Positions 15,438 to 24,094 of a DNA stretch of 64,000 bases are shown here, one piece after another. Position numbers and translations under genes: made by a program. Within the stretch, counting starts at the first letter, position 1, and each line of letters opens with the position of its first letter. This DNA comes from Rhodobacteraceae bacterium SB2. Its GTDB lineage: Bacteria > Pseudomonadota > Alphaproteobacteria > Rhodobacterales > Rhodobacteraceae. The DNA is taken from NCBI GenBank assembly GCA_001642945.1, contig LGRT01000023.1:1-64000 (forward strand), read 5' to 3'. Under the pieces are notes generated by a model that made no database searches, had not been told where the DNA came from, and saw nothing but the letters and a program-made list of their open reading frames with translations.

Positions 15438-15803
15438 ATGCCCCTGTATGAGCATGTCTTTATTTCGCGTCAGGATTTATCCAGCACGCAGGCCGAAGGC
15501 CTTGTTGAACATTTCACAACAATCCTTGCAGATAATGGCGGAAACGTCGTTGAAAGCGAATATTGGGGTGTTAAAACGATGGCCTATAAGATCAATAAAA
15601 ATCGCAAAGGCCATTATGCGATGCTAAAATCGGACGCACCTGCGCCTGCGGTGCAAGAGATGGAACGGCTGATGCGTCTTCATGAAGACGTGATGCGGAT
15701 TTTGACGATCAAAGTTGAAGAGCACGCCGAAGGACCATCTGCACAGATGCAACGCCGCGATGATCGTGGTGACCGCGGTGAACGCCGCGAACGTCGCGAT
15801 TAA
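15438..15803 (+). CDS. rpsF: 30S ribosomal protein S6
   Basis: The ATG at 15438 follows GGAGAG and yields 121 residues starting MPLYEHVFISRQDLS, typical of alphaproteobacterial S6. The conserved ESEYWGVKTMAYKINKNRKGHY segment (about 48-69) is present, and the C-terminus is a charged Arg/Asp/Glu tail (RRDDRGDRGERRERRD). S6 binds S18 on the small-subunit platform. First gene of rpsF-rpsR-rplI; rpsR follows after 24 bases. Confidence 0.98.
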   Translation: MPLYEHVFISRQDLSSTQAEGLVEHFTTILADNGGNVVESEYWGVKTMAYKINKNRKGHYAMLKSDAPAPAVQEMERLMRLHEDVMRILTIKVEEHAEGPSAQMQRRDDRGDRGERRERRD

Positions 15804-15827
15804 GTTTGTAGAAAAGGACGATAGATC

Positions 15828-16055
15828 ATGGCAACCAAACCTTTTTTCCGCCGCCGCAAAGTCTGCCCTTTTTCTGGCGATAAAGCTCCGGCGATCGATT
15901 ATAAAGATACAAAACTATTGCAACGCTATATCTCAGAGCGCGGCAAGATTGTTCCATCACGGATCACGGCTGTGTCAGCCAAAAAGCAACGAGAGCTTGC
16001 CCGCGCAATCAAACGCGCACGGTTTCTTGCTCTTTTGCCATATGCTGTGAAATAG
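15828..16055 (+). CDS. rpsR: 30S ribosomal protein S18
   Basis: The 75-residue product has the full S18 pattern: [31 protein letters not shown], and [29 protein letters not shown] (residues about 44-72). GAAAAGGA lies ten bases before the ATG. It partners S6 in the 30S platform, and the operon order rpsF-rpsR-rplI is the conserved one. The single Cys13 is usual for this subgroup. Confidence 0.98.
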   Translation: MATKPFFRRRKVCPFSGDKAPAIDYKDTKLLQRYISERGKIVPSRITAVSAKKQRELARAIKRARFLALLPYAVK

Positions 16056-16067
16056 GGAGATCTGATC

Positions 16068-16697
16068 ATGCAAGTAATCCTTATGGAACGCGTGGCCAAA
16101 TTGGGCCAAATGGGTGATGTGGTTGATGTAAAACCAGGCTATGCGCGCAACTTCCTATTGCCGCAAGGCAAAGCCCGTAGCGCGTCAAAAGACAATATCG
16201 CAAATTTCGAAGCCCAAAAGGCGCAGTTAGAAGCGCGCAACTTGGAAACCAAGAAAGAAGCGGAAGATCTGGCCTCGCGCCTCGATGGACAACAATTCGT
16301 CGTGCTCAGATCGGCCTCTGATGCAGGGGCTCTTTATGGCTCTGTGACACCGCGCGATGCGATGGAAGTGGCAACGGCCGGCGGTTTCAGTGTAGATCGC
16401 AAACAGATCGCCTTGGTCCGTCCGATCAAAGAGCTGGGCCTGCATGAGATGCTCGTGCGTCTTCATCCAGAAGTTTCTGCTACGATCGTTCTGAACGTGG
16501 CGCGCTCAGCCGAAGAAGCCGAACTGCAAGCCTCGGGCAAATCGATCCAAGAATTGGCCGCAGAAGAAGAAGCTGCTGCCGAGTTTGAAATTGCAGAGCT
16601 GTTTGACGATATCGGCGGTGCAGCCGCAGAGGATGAGTTTGACAGCGCGGCCCCCGCCGCTCCAGCTGCAGATGACGAAAGCAATCAAGACGGCTAA
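16068..16697 (+). CDS. rplI: 50S ribosomal protein L9
   Basis: L9 binds 23S rRNA and helps maintain frame. The N-terminal domain is canonical ([36 protein letters not shown] as residues 1-36), followed by the long linker helix and C-terminal domain. At 209 residues it is about 55 longer than the usual 150; the extra part is an acidic Ala/Glu/Asp tail seen in other Rhodobacterales. GGGAGATCTGATC precedes the ATG. A strong terminator at 16727 ends the operon. Confidence 0.98.
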   Translation: MQVILMERVAKLGQMGDVVDVKPGYARNFLLPQGKARSASKDNIANFEAQKAQLEARNLETKKEAEDLASRLDGQQFVVLRSASDAGALYGSVTPRDAMEVATAGGFSVDRKQIALVRPIKELGLHEMLVRLHPEVSATIVLNVARSAEEAELQASGKSIQELAAEEEAAAEFEIAELFDDIGGAAAEDEFDSAAPAAPAADDESNQDG

Positions 16698-16726
16698 CAC
16701 GGCTAAATGATATACAACTTCGTTAA

Positions 16727-16761
16727 GGGCGCCCCGCATACACGTCGGGGCGCCTTTTTTT
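16727..16761 (+). terminator. Intrinsic terminator of rpsF-rpsR-rplI
   Basis: GGCGCCCCG (16728-16736) pairs with CGGGGCGCC (16746-16754), with a nine-base loop and seven T residues after it. It lies 30 bases after the rplI stop. Confidence 0.95.
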
Positions 16762-16929
16762 ATCAGATGCCCAGAATTGTTGAGGAAGGATGCCGCCCGC
16801 CCCAACAAAACCAAAGAAACTCATGCACGCCTTGCCAAAAAACAGAGGTATCTTTCTAAAAGTTTCAAAAATTACTTGGGCTTTGATAATTTTCGAAAAG
16901 AATTGGCCAGCTTTTTATTTGATTGCGTA

Positions 16930-16958
16930 TTGACCTTCCTTAGACGCCTGCTTAGTTT
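16930..16958 (+). promoter_or_regulatory. Predicted promoter of the ilv leader
   Basis: TTGACC at 16930-16935 and TAGTTT at 16953-16958 are separated by 17 bases, close to housekeeping -35/-10 spacing. A transcript starting near 16965 would place the leader-peptide ATG about 24 bases from the 5' end, as is usual for attenuated leaders. Prediction by eye. Confidence 0.5.
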
Positions 16959-16988
16959 AAGGAAAATTCAGAGAATGAGGCTGGAGCA

Positions 16989-17021
16989 ATGAAAATTTTG
17001 ATTTCTGTGGTGGTGCGATAG
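16989..17021 (+). CDS. ilv leader peptide
   Basis: An ATG at 16989 opens a ten-residue frame, MKILISVVVR, ending in TAG at 17019-17021. Six of the nine residues after Met are Ile, Leu or Val, with three consecutive Val codons (GTG GTG GTG) near the end. TGAGG lies eight bases upstream. Immediately downstream are pairing segments and a terminator, then ilvB. This is the classical layout of branched-chain amino-acid attenuation: slow translation of the Ile, Leu and Val codons would prevent the terminator. I see no competing explanation for such a codon run at this position. Confidence 0.8.
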   Translation: MKILISVVVR

Positions 17022-17086
17022 AGCGAGGCGTAAAGATCCTTTTGATCATTCGTCCGTCGCACCCCGAATAATCGGGGTTTTTTTTT
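17010..17086 (+). promoter_or_regulatory. Transcription attenuator of ilvBN
   Basis: ACCCCGA (17061-17067) pairs with TCGGGGT (17072-17078) and is followed by nine T residues: a complete terminator 61 bases ahead of ilvB. Upstream, GGTGCGA over the Val codons and end of the leader (17012-17018) is the exact complement of TCGCACC (17057-17063), which overlaps the terminator's 5' arm. GATC-CTTTT-GATC can form another small hairpin between them. The competing pairs fit ribosome-controlled attenuation, though which pair is the antiterminator cannot be decided by eye. Confidence 0.75.
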
Positions 17087-17146
17087 GAATTCAGAATATT
17101 AGGAAGGCTGCTGCATTGCAGCGATAAGGTTAAACTGGAGATGAAT

Positions 17147-18904
17147 ATGACGCGCCAAATGAGTGGAGCAAAAATGGTTGTACAAGCCCTAAAAGATCAG
17201 GGCGTCGATACTATCTTTGGATATCCAGGTGGAGCGGTGCTGCCGATCTATGATGAAGTATTTTTGCAAAACGATATTAAGCATATTCTGGTGCGGCATG
17301 AGCAAGGCGCTGTACACGCCGCAGAAGGTTATGCGCGCTCAACCGGCAAGCCCGGCGTTGTGCTGGTGACCTCTGGGCCAGGCGCCACAAATGCGGTGAC
17401 CGGGCTGACAGATGCGTTGATGGATTCAATCCCGCTGGTTGTTTTAACTGGGCAGGTTCCAACCTTTATGATTGGCTCTGACGCGTTCCAAGAGGCCGAT
17501 ACGGTGGGCATCACCCGCCCCTGCACCAAGCATAATTGGCTGGTTCGAGACACGGCGGATTTATCCTCTACGATCCACGAGGCTTTTCACATCGCAACGT
17601 CGGGCCGCCCTGGCCCGGTTTTGATCGATATTCCCAAAGATGTACAATTTGCCGAAGCCACCTACACGCCAAAAACAAAAGTGGCCTCAAAGCATTACAA
17701 CCCACGCGTCAAAGGCGATATGGACCAAATCACCAAATTGGTGGAGGCGTTGGAAACGGCTGAGCGGCCGATCATTTACTCGGGTGGTGGTGTCATTAAC
17801 TCTGGCCCTGCCGCGAGCACCTTGCTGCGCGAATTGGTGGCAGCAAGTGGGTTTCCAATCACCTCAACCTTGATGGGGCTAGGGGCATATCCCGCTTCGG
17901 GTGAGAACTGGCTTGGCATGTTGGGCATGCATGGTCTTTATGAAGCCAATCTGGCCATGCATGATTGCGATTTAATGATCAATATAGGGGCGCGCTTTGA
18001 TGATCGGATCACAGGGCGCTTGGATGCGTTCAGCCCCGGCTCGCTCAAAGCGCATATCGATATTGATCCCTCCTCAATCAATAAAGTGATAAGAACCGAT
18101 ATCCCGATCATCGGGGATGTGGGCCATATCTTAGAGGATATCCTGAAGCTGTGGAAATCGCGCGGCCGCAAGACCAACGCCGCGGCCCTTACAAAATGGT
18201 GGGCGCAAATCAACGAATGGCAAAAAGTGCGCTGCCTCGATTTTAAGCCCAATACATCCACCATCAAACCGCAACATGCATTGACGCGCCTAGAAGCGCT
18301 GACAAAGCATCGCCAAGATCGCTATATCTGCACTGAAGTTGGTCAGCATCAAATGTGGGCGGCGCAATATTTGGGATTTGAGCACCCAAATCAATGGATG
18401 ACCTCAGGGGGCTTGGGAACGATGGGCTATGGGTTTCCTGCATCAATTGGCGTGCAAATCGCCCATCCAGATGCGCTTGTGATCAACGTGGCAGGCGAAG
18501 CCAGCTGGTTAATGAATATGCAAGAAATGGGCACTGCGGTTCAATATCGCGCGCCAGTTAAGCAGTTTATCTTAAACAATGAACGCCTTGGGATGGTTCG
18601 CCAATGGCAAGAATTGCTGCATGGAGAGCGGTATTCGCAAAGCTGGTCGGAAGCCCTGCCCGATTTCGTTAAATTGGCAGAGGCATTTGGGTGCAAAGGT
18701 ATTTTATGCAGCGATCCGGCTGATCTAGATGATGCAATTATGGAAATGTTGGCCTATGATGGTCCAGTGATTTTTGATTGTTTGGTTGAAAAGCACGAAA
18801 ACTGTTTTCCTATGATCCCATCAGGGCAGCCACATAATAAGATGCTTTTGGGTGAGGCCTCAACGCAAGACGCAATCGATAGCACAGGCGCCGTGTTGGT
18901 GTAA
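17147..18904 (+). CDS. ilvB: Acetolactate synthase, large catalytic subunit
   Basis: This TPP- and FAD-dependent enzyme condenses pyruvate with pyruvate or 2-oxobutyrate, the first common step to Val, Leu and Ile. ATG at 17147 is six bases after GGAG; the in-frame ATG at 17141 directly abuts the ribosome site, so I prefer 17147 (585 residues). The N-terminal TPP domain has [14 protein letters not shown] and the catalytic Glu in [16 protein letters not shown]; the central domain has [10 protein letters not shown]; the C-terminal Mg-TPP motif reads AGEASWLMN, with Glu where many homologues have Asp. ilvN follows after 33 bases. Also called ilvI in some annotations. Confidence 0.96.
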   Translation: MTRQMSGAKMVVQALKDQGVDTIFGYPGGAVLPIYDEVFLQNDIKHILVRHEQGAVHAAEGYARSTGKPGVVLVTSGPGATNAVTGLTDALMDSIPLVVLTGQVPTFMIGSDAFQEADTVGITRPCTKHNWLVRDTADLSSTIHEAFHIATSGRPGPVLIDIPKDVQFAEATYTPKTKVASKHYNPRVKGDMDQITKLVEALETAERPIIYSGGGVINSGPAASTLLRELVAASGFPITSTLMGLGAYPASGENWLGMLGMHGLYEANLAMHDCDLMINIGARFDDRITGRLDAFSPGSLKAHIDIDPSSINKVIRTDIPIIGDVGHILEDILKLWKSRGRKTNAAALTKWWAQINEWQKVRCLDFKPNTSTIKPQHALTRLEALTKHRQDRYICTEVGQHQMWAAQYLGFEHPNQWMTSGGLGTMGYGFPASIGVQIAHPDALVINVAGEASWLMNMQEMGTAVQYRAPVKQFILNNERLGMVRQWQELLHGERYSQSWSEALPDFVKLAEAFGCKGILCSDPADLDDAIMEMLAYDGPVIFDCLVEKHENCFPMIPSGQPHNKMLLGEASTQDAIDSTGAVLV

Positions 18905-18937
18905 CCAGCGGTTTATCCGCGCAGTAAAGGAAATGGC

Positions 18938-19495
18938 ATGTCAGCTTTAAAAATCGAAAAGGGTTCATCAAAGCATTCGGCGTATAACTTGCGCGCCAAT
19001 TATGCTGAAATGGAAGAACCGCATACTCTAACGATTTTGGTCGATAATGAGGCGGGCGTGCTTGCGCGGGTGATTGGTTTATTTTCAGGCCGTGGATATA
19101 ATATCGATAGCCTAACGGTTGCCGAGGTTGACCATCAAGGCCAGCTCAGCCGGATCACAATCGTAACCACAGGGACACCTCAAGTGATCGAGCAAATCAA
19201 AGCCCAGCTGAGCAGAATTGTGCCCGTGCATGAAGTGCGTGATCTCACCGTGGAAGGCCAATCGGTCGAGCGCGAATTGGCTCTGATAAAAGTATCGGGA
19301 AACGGCGAAAAGCGGGTTGAGGCGCTGCGCCTTGCAGATATTTTTCGCGCGAATGTTGTAGACAGCACGCTAGACAGTTTTGTGTTCCAAATAACCGGTA
19401 CCATCGAAAAGGTAGACGCGTTTGCGGATCTAATGCGCCCTCTTGGTTTAACTGAAATAGCGCGCACGGGCGTGGCGGCGCTTTCGCGCGGCTAA
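18938..19495 (+). CDS. ilvN: Acetolactate synthase, small regulatory subunit
   Basis: The 185-residue product has an N-terminal ACT domain (HTLTILVDNEAGVLARVIGLFSGRGYNIDSLTV as residues about 28-60) that binds valine for feedback control, and the second, less conserved C-terminal domain. It associates with IlvB to raise activity and confer inhibition. AAAGGAAATGGC precedes the ATG. Length is at the upper end of normal because of about 25 extra N-terminal residues. Also named ilvH. Confidence 0.96.
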   Translation: MSALKIEKGSSKHSAYNLRANYAEMEEPHTLTILVDNEAGVLARVIGLFSGRGYNIDSLTVAEVDHQGQLSRITIVTTGTPQVIEQIKAQLSRIVPVHEVRDLTVEGQSVERELALIKVSGNGEKRVEALRLADIFRANVVDSTLDSFVFQITGTIEKVDAFADLMRPLGLTEIARTGVAALSRG

Positions 19496-19631
19496 ACTGC
19501 AATGGTTTTTGGACGCTGAGGGTGCTTTTGGCGTTCGACCGGCTATCTTGACTACGGTGACGCTTGGTCTCTTTTAAAGCAAATTGTTAAGACTGGATTT
19601 AGCACGTAATTAAGCCGCGGTTTCGCGCCTG

Positions 19632-19859
19632 CTATTCGTTTACGATCCTTGGTTGCGCCTTACTTTGCGGCGCATGCTGCAAACATGCCAATAAATCTGG
19701 GGGTAACTCCGTCTGAGGGCCAAGAGCTTCTACGGTTAACATGAAAGCCCAAAGGTCATCGGGGCCACACCGTAACACAAGATCAGAACCATGTGCCGCA
19801 TTATACGCATCTAAAGCCTCTTGCACGCGCCTATCGTATAAAATTTGATGAATGCCCAT
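19632..19859 (-). CDS. 75-residue hypothetical protein
   Basis: I chose the ATG at 19859 because AAAAAAGGATG lies about nine bases upstream; the longer frame to 19949 adds an unlikely Lys/Arg-rich extension. The product begins MGIHQILYDRRVQEALDAYNA and is acidic with predicted helices, no membrane segment and one Cys near each third. I do not recognise a family. It is isolated, convergent with ilvN and about 200 bases from the next minus-strand gene. Confidence 0.5.
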   Translation of the reverse strand: MGIHQILYDRRVQEALDAYNAAHGSDLVLRCGPDDLWAFMLTVEALGPQTELPPDLLACLQHAPQSKAQPRIVNE

Positions 19860-20062
19860 TTGATTACATCCTTTTTTCCATTTTATTTTCCTGCGCCGCA
19901 CATACAAAAGGTTAGGTTTTTTGCATGGCTCACTCAGGCTTTGACACATCCCTGACGAAGATTTAGCCGCGCTTAAGACGCTTTCGTCTTGGGTTTAAAT
20001 TTCTGCTTCGCTAAGCCAATTGCATCGTAGGGAACAGTAGTGCAGTTTTATAATCCCGCGCT

Positions 20063-20425
20063 TCAAGCCACCTCATAAGCTTCAGCACCCGGATCCGTTG
20101 GTTCAACGCATCTGAATTGAACAATGTTCCCCGAGGGGCGCGCAACCGCAGCGACAGAAGAAGAACCCGCTTTCAATTGCTCGGCAAGATGCGGATATTT
20201 CTGACGGCTGACCCATTGTAAATCGCGGGCGAGCCGTAAATCAGCTTGCTCATCTACGGTGAAAGACACCATATCGCCACTTTCATAGGCAAATACCTGA
20301 TTTTTGCGAGATAACTCACCTTGAAGCGTCTCCTCAGCTTTGAAAAATGCCAAACGCCCATGATCCTCACACCAGATAATTGCGCGCTTCGATACGTGTT
20401 CACTCCAAATAATAACGCCGTTCAT
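20063..20425 (-). CDS. 120-residue hypothetical protein
   Basis: The ATG at 20425 has GGAAAGGATG a few bases upstream; another ATG at 20476 would add 17 basic residues. The N-terminal half looks like a small beta barrel (NGVIIWSEHVSKRAIIWCEDHGRLAFF, residues 2-28, then a GDMVSFTV strand), reminiscent of OB- or cold-shock-like folds, but without the RNA-binding aromatic motifs. I cannot assign a family. It is divergent from the XRE-type regulator gene at 20644, so the 218 bases between them should hold both promoters. Confidence 0.55.
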   Translation of the reverse strand: MNGVIIWSEHVSKRAIIWCEDHGRLAFFKAEETLQGELSRKNQVFAYESGDMVSFTVDEQADLRLARDLQWVSRQKYPHLAEQLKAGSSSVAAVARPSGNIVQFRCVEPTDPGAEAYEVA

Positions 20426-20643
20426 CACATCATCCTTTCCTAACCATGAACTGATTTTGCGGGAAAAGCGGGCCATACTCTATCTTTGAATCTGAACACT
20501 GACTTGCAATTTGTGTCGAAAAACTTCAACATAGTTTCATATTGTGTCGCCGCTGACGCGACAAAGCATAAATTTACACGTTAAACGATCAGTGCACCCG
20601 TTAGGGTTGATTTTATTTAGTGTTTTAAATTTAAACGCGATTA

Positions 20644-21462
20644 ATGAAAATGATAGAAAACCATTCAGAAAGATCCGAGTCGCCAGCCGAACTTCGTGCC
20701 ATGTTTGGGCGAAATCTGCGCCTCTTATGCCAGCCCTACGCGTCGGTCTCGGCGCTATGCCGCGAATTGGGCATCAATCGCACCCAATTTAACCGCTACC
20801 TATCGGGTGAAAGCTTTCCACGGCCAGATATTTTACAAAGAATCTGCGCATATTTTAAAGTGGATGCACGTATTCTGTTACAGCCCCTGCACGAAGTGCA
20901 AAACAGTAATACGGATGTGATTTTTAGCAATGAGATGGAAGATTTCCTCACCGCAGCCTCAAGCCTTGTCAACACAAACAGCTTTCCCAGCGGCTTTTAC
21001 CGCTTCTCGCGGCGCAGCTTTGTGGATGATCAACGTTTTATCCAAGGCTTGATTTTTGTCTATCGTAAAAACAAGAAATGCTTTTTACGCGGCATGGAAG
21101 CCAAAGAGGCCATTTCGGGGCAAGGCTTAGCAAGTCTGCCAAAAATTCGCGAATTTCGAGGCTTTGTAATCGCGCAGGAAGGGGGCATAGCGGCTTTGGT
21201 TTTTCGCCGCGAGTCGATGAGTTGTTCTTTTAATTTTTTAACGCCGGTTCCCTCATTTGAAAACAATTACTGGCTTGGATATAGCACCCGCACAGTGCAA
21301 GAAAAACCCACCGGCGATCGTGTCACCCGGTTGGTTTACGAGCATCTTGGGCAAAACCGATCCGCAATCCTATCAACGGCGCGGAATGCAGGGTTTTGCG
21401 AGGCCGATGATTTGGTTCCCTACCACAAAACTTTGCTCAAACCCGAGGACGGTTTTTCTTAA
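20644..21462 (+). CDS. XRE-family helix-turn-helix regulator
   Basis: The 272-residue protein has a Cro/C1-type helix-turn-helix at about residues 20-75 (ASVSALCRELGINRTQFNRYLSGESFPRPDILQRICAYF, residues about 32-70), followed by a roughly 190-residue C-terminal region of unknown fold containing RGFVIAQEGGIAALVFRRES. Such regulators occur widely in roseobacters. It precedes the Rieske oxygenase gene by 103 bases on the same strand, so it may regulate that gene or itself; this is positional inference. No ligand motif can be read. Confidence 0.8.
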   Translation: MKMIENHSERSESPAELRAMFGRNLRLLCQPYASVSALCRELGINRTQFNRYLSGESFPRPDILQRICAYFKVDARILLQPLHEVQNSNTDVIFSNEMEDFLTAASSLVNTNSFPSGFYRFSRRSFVDDQRFIQGLIFVYRKNKKCFLRGMEAKEAISGQGLASLPKIREFRGFVIAQEGGIAALVFRRESMSCSFNFLTPVPSFENNYWLGYSTRTVQEKPTGDRVTRLVYEHLGQNRSAILSTARNAGFCEADDLVPYHKTLLKPEDGFS

Positions 21463-21565
21463 ATTAGGTGAGTTGCGGCATCGACAGGTCGCGAATTGGC
21501 GCGCACGGAACCAGATTTAAAGACTTGACTGCCACAAGGCTTCAAGCAAACCGGTGAGGCAAATG

Positions 21566-22750
21566 ATGGAACCATTTTCTGATTTAGAGGCAGTCCAAAA
21601 CCCCGTTGCACGGGCCAGAGGGCTTGCAAACGCACATTACACGGACCTGTCCGTCTATGAGGTTGAAAAACATGCCTTGCTATTTCGGCAATGGGCAGGC
21701 TTGGGCGTTGCCGCAGATATTCCACAGATAGGGGATGCAAAGCCAGTTGATTTCTTAGACGTGCCACTGGTGATGATACGCGATCGCTCAAATCGCGTTA
21801 GAGTGTTTCAAAACATCTGCAGGCATCGTGGTATGATCTTGATCGACGCGCCTAAAAAAATCGAAGGGGCAATCAGATGCCCCTATCATAGCTGGTGCTA
21901 TGCCACAGATGGTCGATTGATCAGTACCCCCCATGTGGGCGGTCCGGGTATAAATACCCATGAAGATATAGATCGCGACGCGCTGGGATTGATCGAAGTT
22001 GCGAGTTATATTTGGCGCGATATTATCTGGGTCAACCTTTCAGGCACGGCGCCCGCGTTTGAAATAGCCATGGCCGAGCCAATGGAACGCTGGTCTGAAT
22101 TTGACCAACCGCTTTTTCATGGCGGCGCAGATAGCCGTTTTGAGCTTGCGTTGAACACCAACTGGAAATTGGCGGTTGAGAATTATTGCGAAAGCTATCA
22201 CTTGCCGTGGGTGCATCCCGGGTTGAACAGCTATTCGCGGCTCGAAGATCATTACAACATTCAATCCGCGGGGTGTTATTCTGGCCAAGGCACCACCGTC
22301 TATCGGCAATTAACCGGGAATCGGGCCGAAAAATTCCCTGATTTCAAAAATCTAAGTAGCAAATGGAACCAAGCCGCTGAATATCTGGCCATTTATCCAA
22401 ATGTGCTTCTGGGCACCCATCGTGATCATGCTTTTGCGGTGATTATCGCGCCCTTAGGGCCTGAAAAAAGTATCGAGCATGTACATTTATATTATGCCAC
22501 AGACGCAACCGAACCAACCTTGCGGGCACAGAACACCGCGCAGTGGAAATCTGTCTTGGAAGAAGATATTTTTGTGGTCGAGGGGATGCAGCGCGGGCGC
22601 CATGGACCGGGGTTTGACGGAGGGCGTTTTTCGCCCGCGATGGATGCTCCGACGCATTGCTTTCACGCTTGGGTGGCTAAGACGCTGACAGAAGCACAAA
22701 ACGAACCGGCCCAGCATTCGCCCGCCTCTGCCTTTGCTCCTGCACCGTGA
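21566..22750 (+). CDS. Rieske-type aromatic/quaternary-amine ring-hydroxylating oxygenase, alpha subunit
   Basis: From the ATG at 21566 (six bases after GGTGAGG; ATG 21563 is also possible) the product has 394 residues. The Rieske cluster ligands are Cys85-x-His87 and Cys105-x2-His108 (CRH, CPYH). The mononuclear iron site has the ENYCESYHLPWVH motif with His212 and His217, and a later EEDIFVVEGMQRG segment that should supply the acidic ligand. The family includes aromatic dioxygenases and choline/carnitine-type monooxygenases; substrate is not readable. No reductase or ferredoxin gene is adjacent. The stop overlaps the next ATG as TGATG. Confidence 0.88.
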   Translation: MEPFSDLEAVQNPVARARGLANAHYTDLSVYEVEKHALLFRQWAGLGVAADIPQIGDAKPVDFLDVPLVMIRDRSNRVRVFQNICRHRGMILIDAPKKIEGAIRCPYHSWCYATDGRLISTPHVGGPGINTHEDIDRDALGLIEVASYIWRDIIWVNLSGTAPAFEIAMAEPMERWSEFDQPLFHGGADSRFELALNTNWKLAVENYCESYHLPWVHPGLNSYSRLEDHYNIQSAGCYSGQGTTVYRQLTGNRAEKFPDFKNLSSKWNQAAEYLAIYPNVLLGTHRDHAFAVIIAPLGPEKSIEHVHLYYATDATEPTLRAQNTAQWKSVLEEDIFVVEGMQRGRHGPGFDGGRFSPAMDAPTHCFHAWVAKTLTEAQNEPAQHSPASAFAPAP

Positions 22751-22959
22751 TGCAGCTCGATATTCAGGTGCAAGCGGCGCATGCCCGCCAAGATTCCGCC
22801 GCATTGGCAGAGCTCTATGCCGCCGGCAGCGCCACGGCTCAAACGCTTGACGAACAATGCTTTCTTGCAACTCAAGCCTATATTTTTGCGCTTGAAAGCA
22901 ACCATCCCCTGGCCGAACAGCTGCATGCGTTTTTGGTACAAAACAGGCGTGACGCTTAA
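22750..22959 (+). CDS. Small helical protein coupled to the Rieske gene
   Basis: The 69-residue product starts on the ATG that overlaps the TGA of the oxygenase gene, implying translational coupling. It reads MQLDIQVQAAHARQDSAALAELYAAGSATAQTLDEQC and onward, as two or three helices resembling a single TPR-like unit (quoted as residues 1-37). No catalytic motif. I recall similar small partners in roseobacters but cannot name a family. It may assist or regulate the oxygenase. Confidence 0.6.
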   Translation: MQLDIQVQAAHARQDSAALAELYAAGSATAQTLDEQCFLATQAYIFALESNHPLAEQLHAFLVQNRRDA

Positions 22960-23029
22960 GCGATTTGACAAGCCTCAGGCTTTGCAGCATTCCCGCATTA
23001 CTACCTGAGTGAGACGGTGCTTAAAAGCC

Positions 23030-24094
23030 ATGGTTTTAAAAACAACAGCCGCGCTGAGTAGCCTGGGGGCGCTTGCCGGCTTTATCTGCAGCAAAACCCT
23101 TTTGCCATTACCATGGATGCTGGGTCCGTTAGTGGCAACGGCTCTTATTAGCATTTTGGGATGGGGAAATATTCCTTCTTCTTATCAATTCCCGCATAGG
23201 TTTCGTATGCTGTTCATTGCCGTGATTGGCGTAATGATTGGCAGTCAGATCACCTGGAAAATGATACAACACGTGCCCAATATACTGCCCAGCTTGCTTG
23301 GGTTAATCGCGTTTATCGGCCTAGCTTTGAGCGTCAATTTTTTGATTTTCAGACGCTTGGGCCGATATGATCCTGCAACGGCGTTTTTTTGCAGCGCCCC
23401 GGGCGGCTTATTGGAAAGCATTGCGCTTGGAGAAACATATGGCTGTGACAGCCGCATTTTAACCCTGCAGCAATTTCTAAGGGTAATTTTTGTTATCATC
23501 CTGGTTCCAAGCGGTCTGTCGCTTTGGATGGGAAGCCCTGTGGGCAGCGCTTCCGGCCTCGCCTTGCCCGGATCTGACCCTTCGCTGTTTACAACTCAAA
23601 ACCTCTTACTCACGCTGGTGGTTGGTTTGATCGGTTTATATTTGGGGCGCCGACTGAAATTACCAGCGGGGCAACTCATTGGGCCCGCTTTAGCCGCCGG
23701 CCTGCTCAACCTGTCCGGCTATGGCAGCGTACAATTGCCCAATAGCCTGTTGATCATCGCCCAGATCATAATCGGGGTCAGCTTGGGAAGCCGGTTTGTT
23801 GGATTTGGCTACGCCGCGCTAAGGCGCAGCGCCAGCCTTGGATTGTTAAGCGCGCTGGCCATGCTGAGCCTCGCGCTTTCCCTCAGCGCGCTGCTCTCGC
23901 TTTATACCGGTTTGCCATTTGACGTTTTGCTGATCAGCTTTTCGCCGGGCGGGGTGACAGAAATGTCATTGATCGCTCTTAGTCTGCAAACCAGCCCAGC
24001 CTTGATCACGGTGCATCACATATTTCGGATCACAGCCACTGTTATTCTGTTCACTGGGGTAAGCCGCTTTAGCGCGGTCTTTAAAAGACCTTAA
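23030..24094 (+). CDS. AbrB-family (PF05145) integral membrane protein
   Basis: The protein of 354 residues has about ten membrane spans arranged as two similar halves, each with a Pxx[12 protein letters not shown]-type turn ([13 protein letters not shown] near residue 30 and [15 protein letters not shown] about residue 220) and an APGG/SPGG motif ([21 protein letters not shown]). These features fit the membrane family historically labelled AbrB or putative ammonia monooxygenase; it is not the DNA-binding AbrB, and its true role is unknown, possibly transport. The GTG at 23009 is an alternative start. Its end overlaps the end of murC by four bases. Confidence 0.8.
   Translation: MVLKTTAALSSLGALAGFICSKTLLPLPWMLGPLVATALISILGWGNIPSSYQFPHRFRMLFIAVIGVMIGSQITWKMIQHVPNILPSLLGLIAFIGLALSVNFLIFRRLGRYDPATAFFCSAPGGLLESIALGETYGCDSRILTLQQFLRVIFVIILVPSGLSLWMGSPVGSASGLALPGSDPSLFTTQNLLLTLVVGLIGLYLGRRLKLPAGQLIGPALAAGLLNLSGYGSVQLPNSLLIIAQIIIGVSLGSRFVGFGYAALRRSASLGLLSALAMLSLALSLSALLSLYTGLPFDVLLISFSPGGVTEMSLIALSLQTSPALITVHHIFRITATVILFTGVSRFSAVFKRP

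Noticed and set aside
15216-15455. Reverse-strand 79-residue ORF overlapping the rpsF start
   Set aside because: It overlaps the rpsF ribosome site and start, and its peptide has no domain-like pattern.
16777-16992. 71-residue ORF between rplI and the ilv leader
   Set aside because: It has no family resemblance, runs across the predicted ilv promoter, and ends in the leader-peptide ribosome-site region; a chance frame is more likely.
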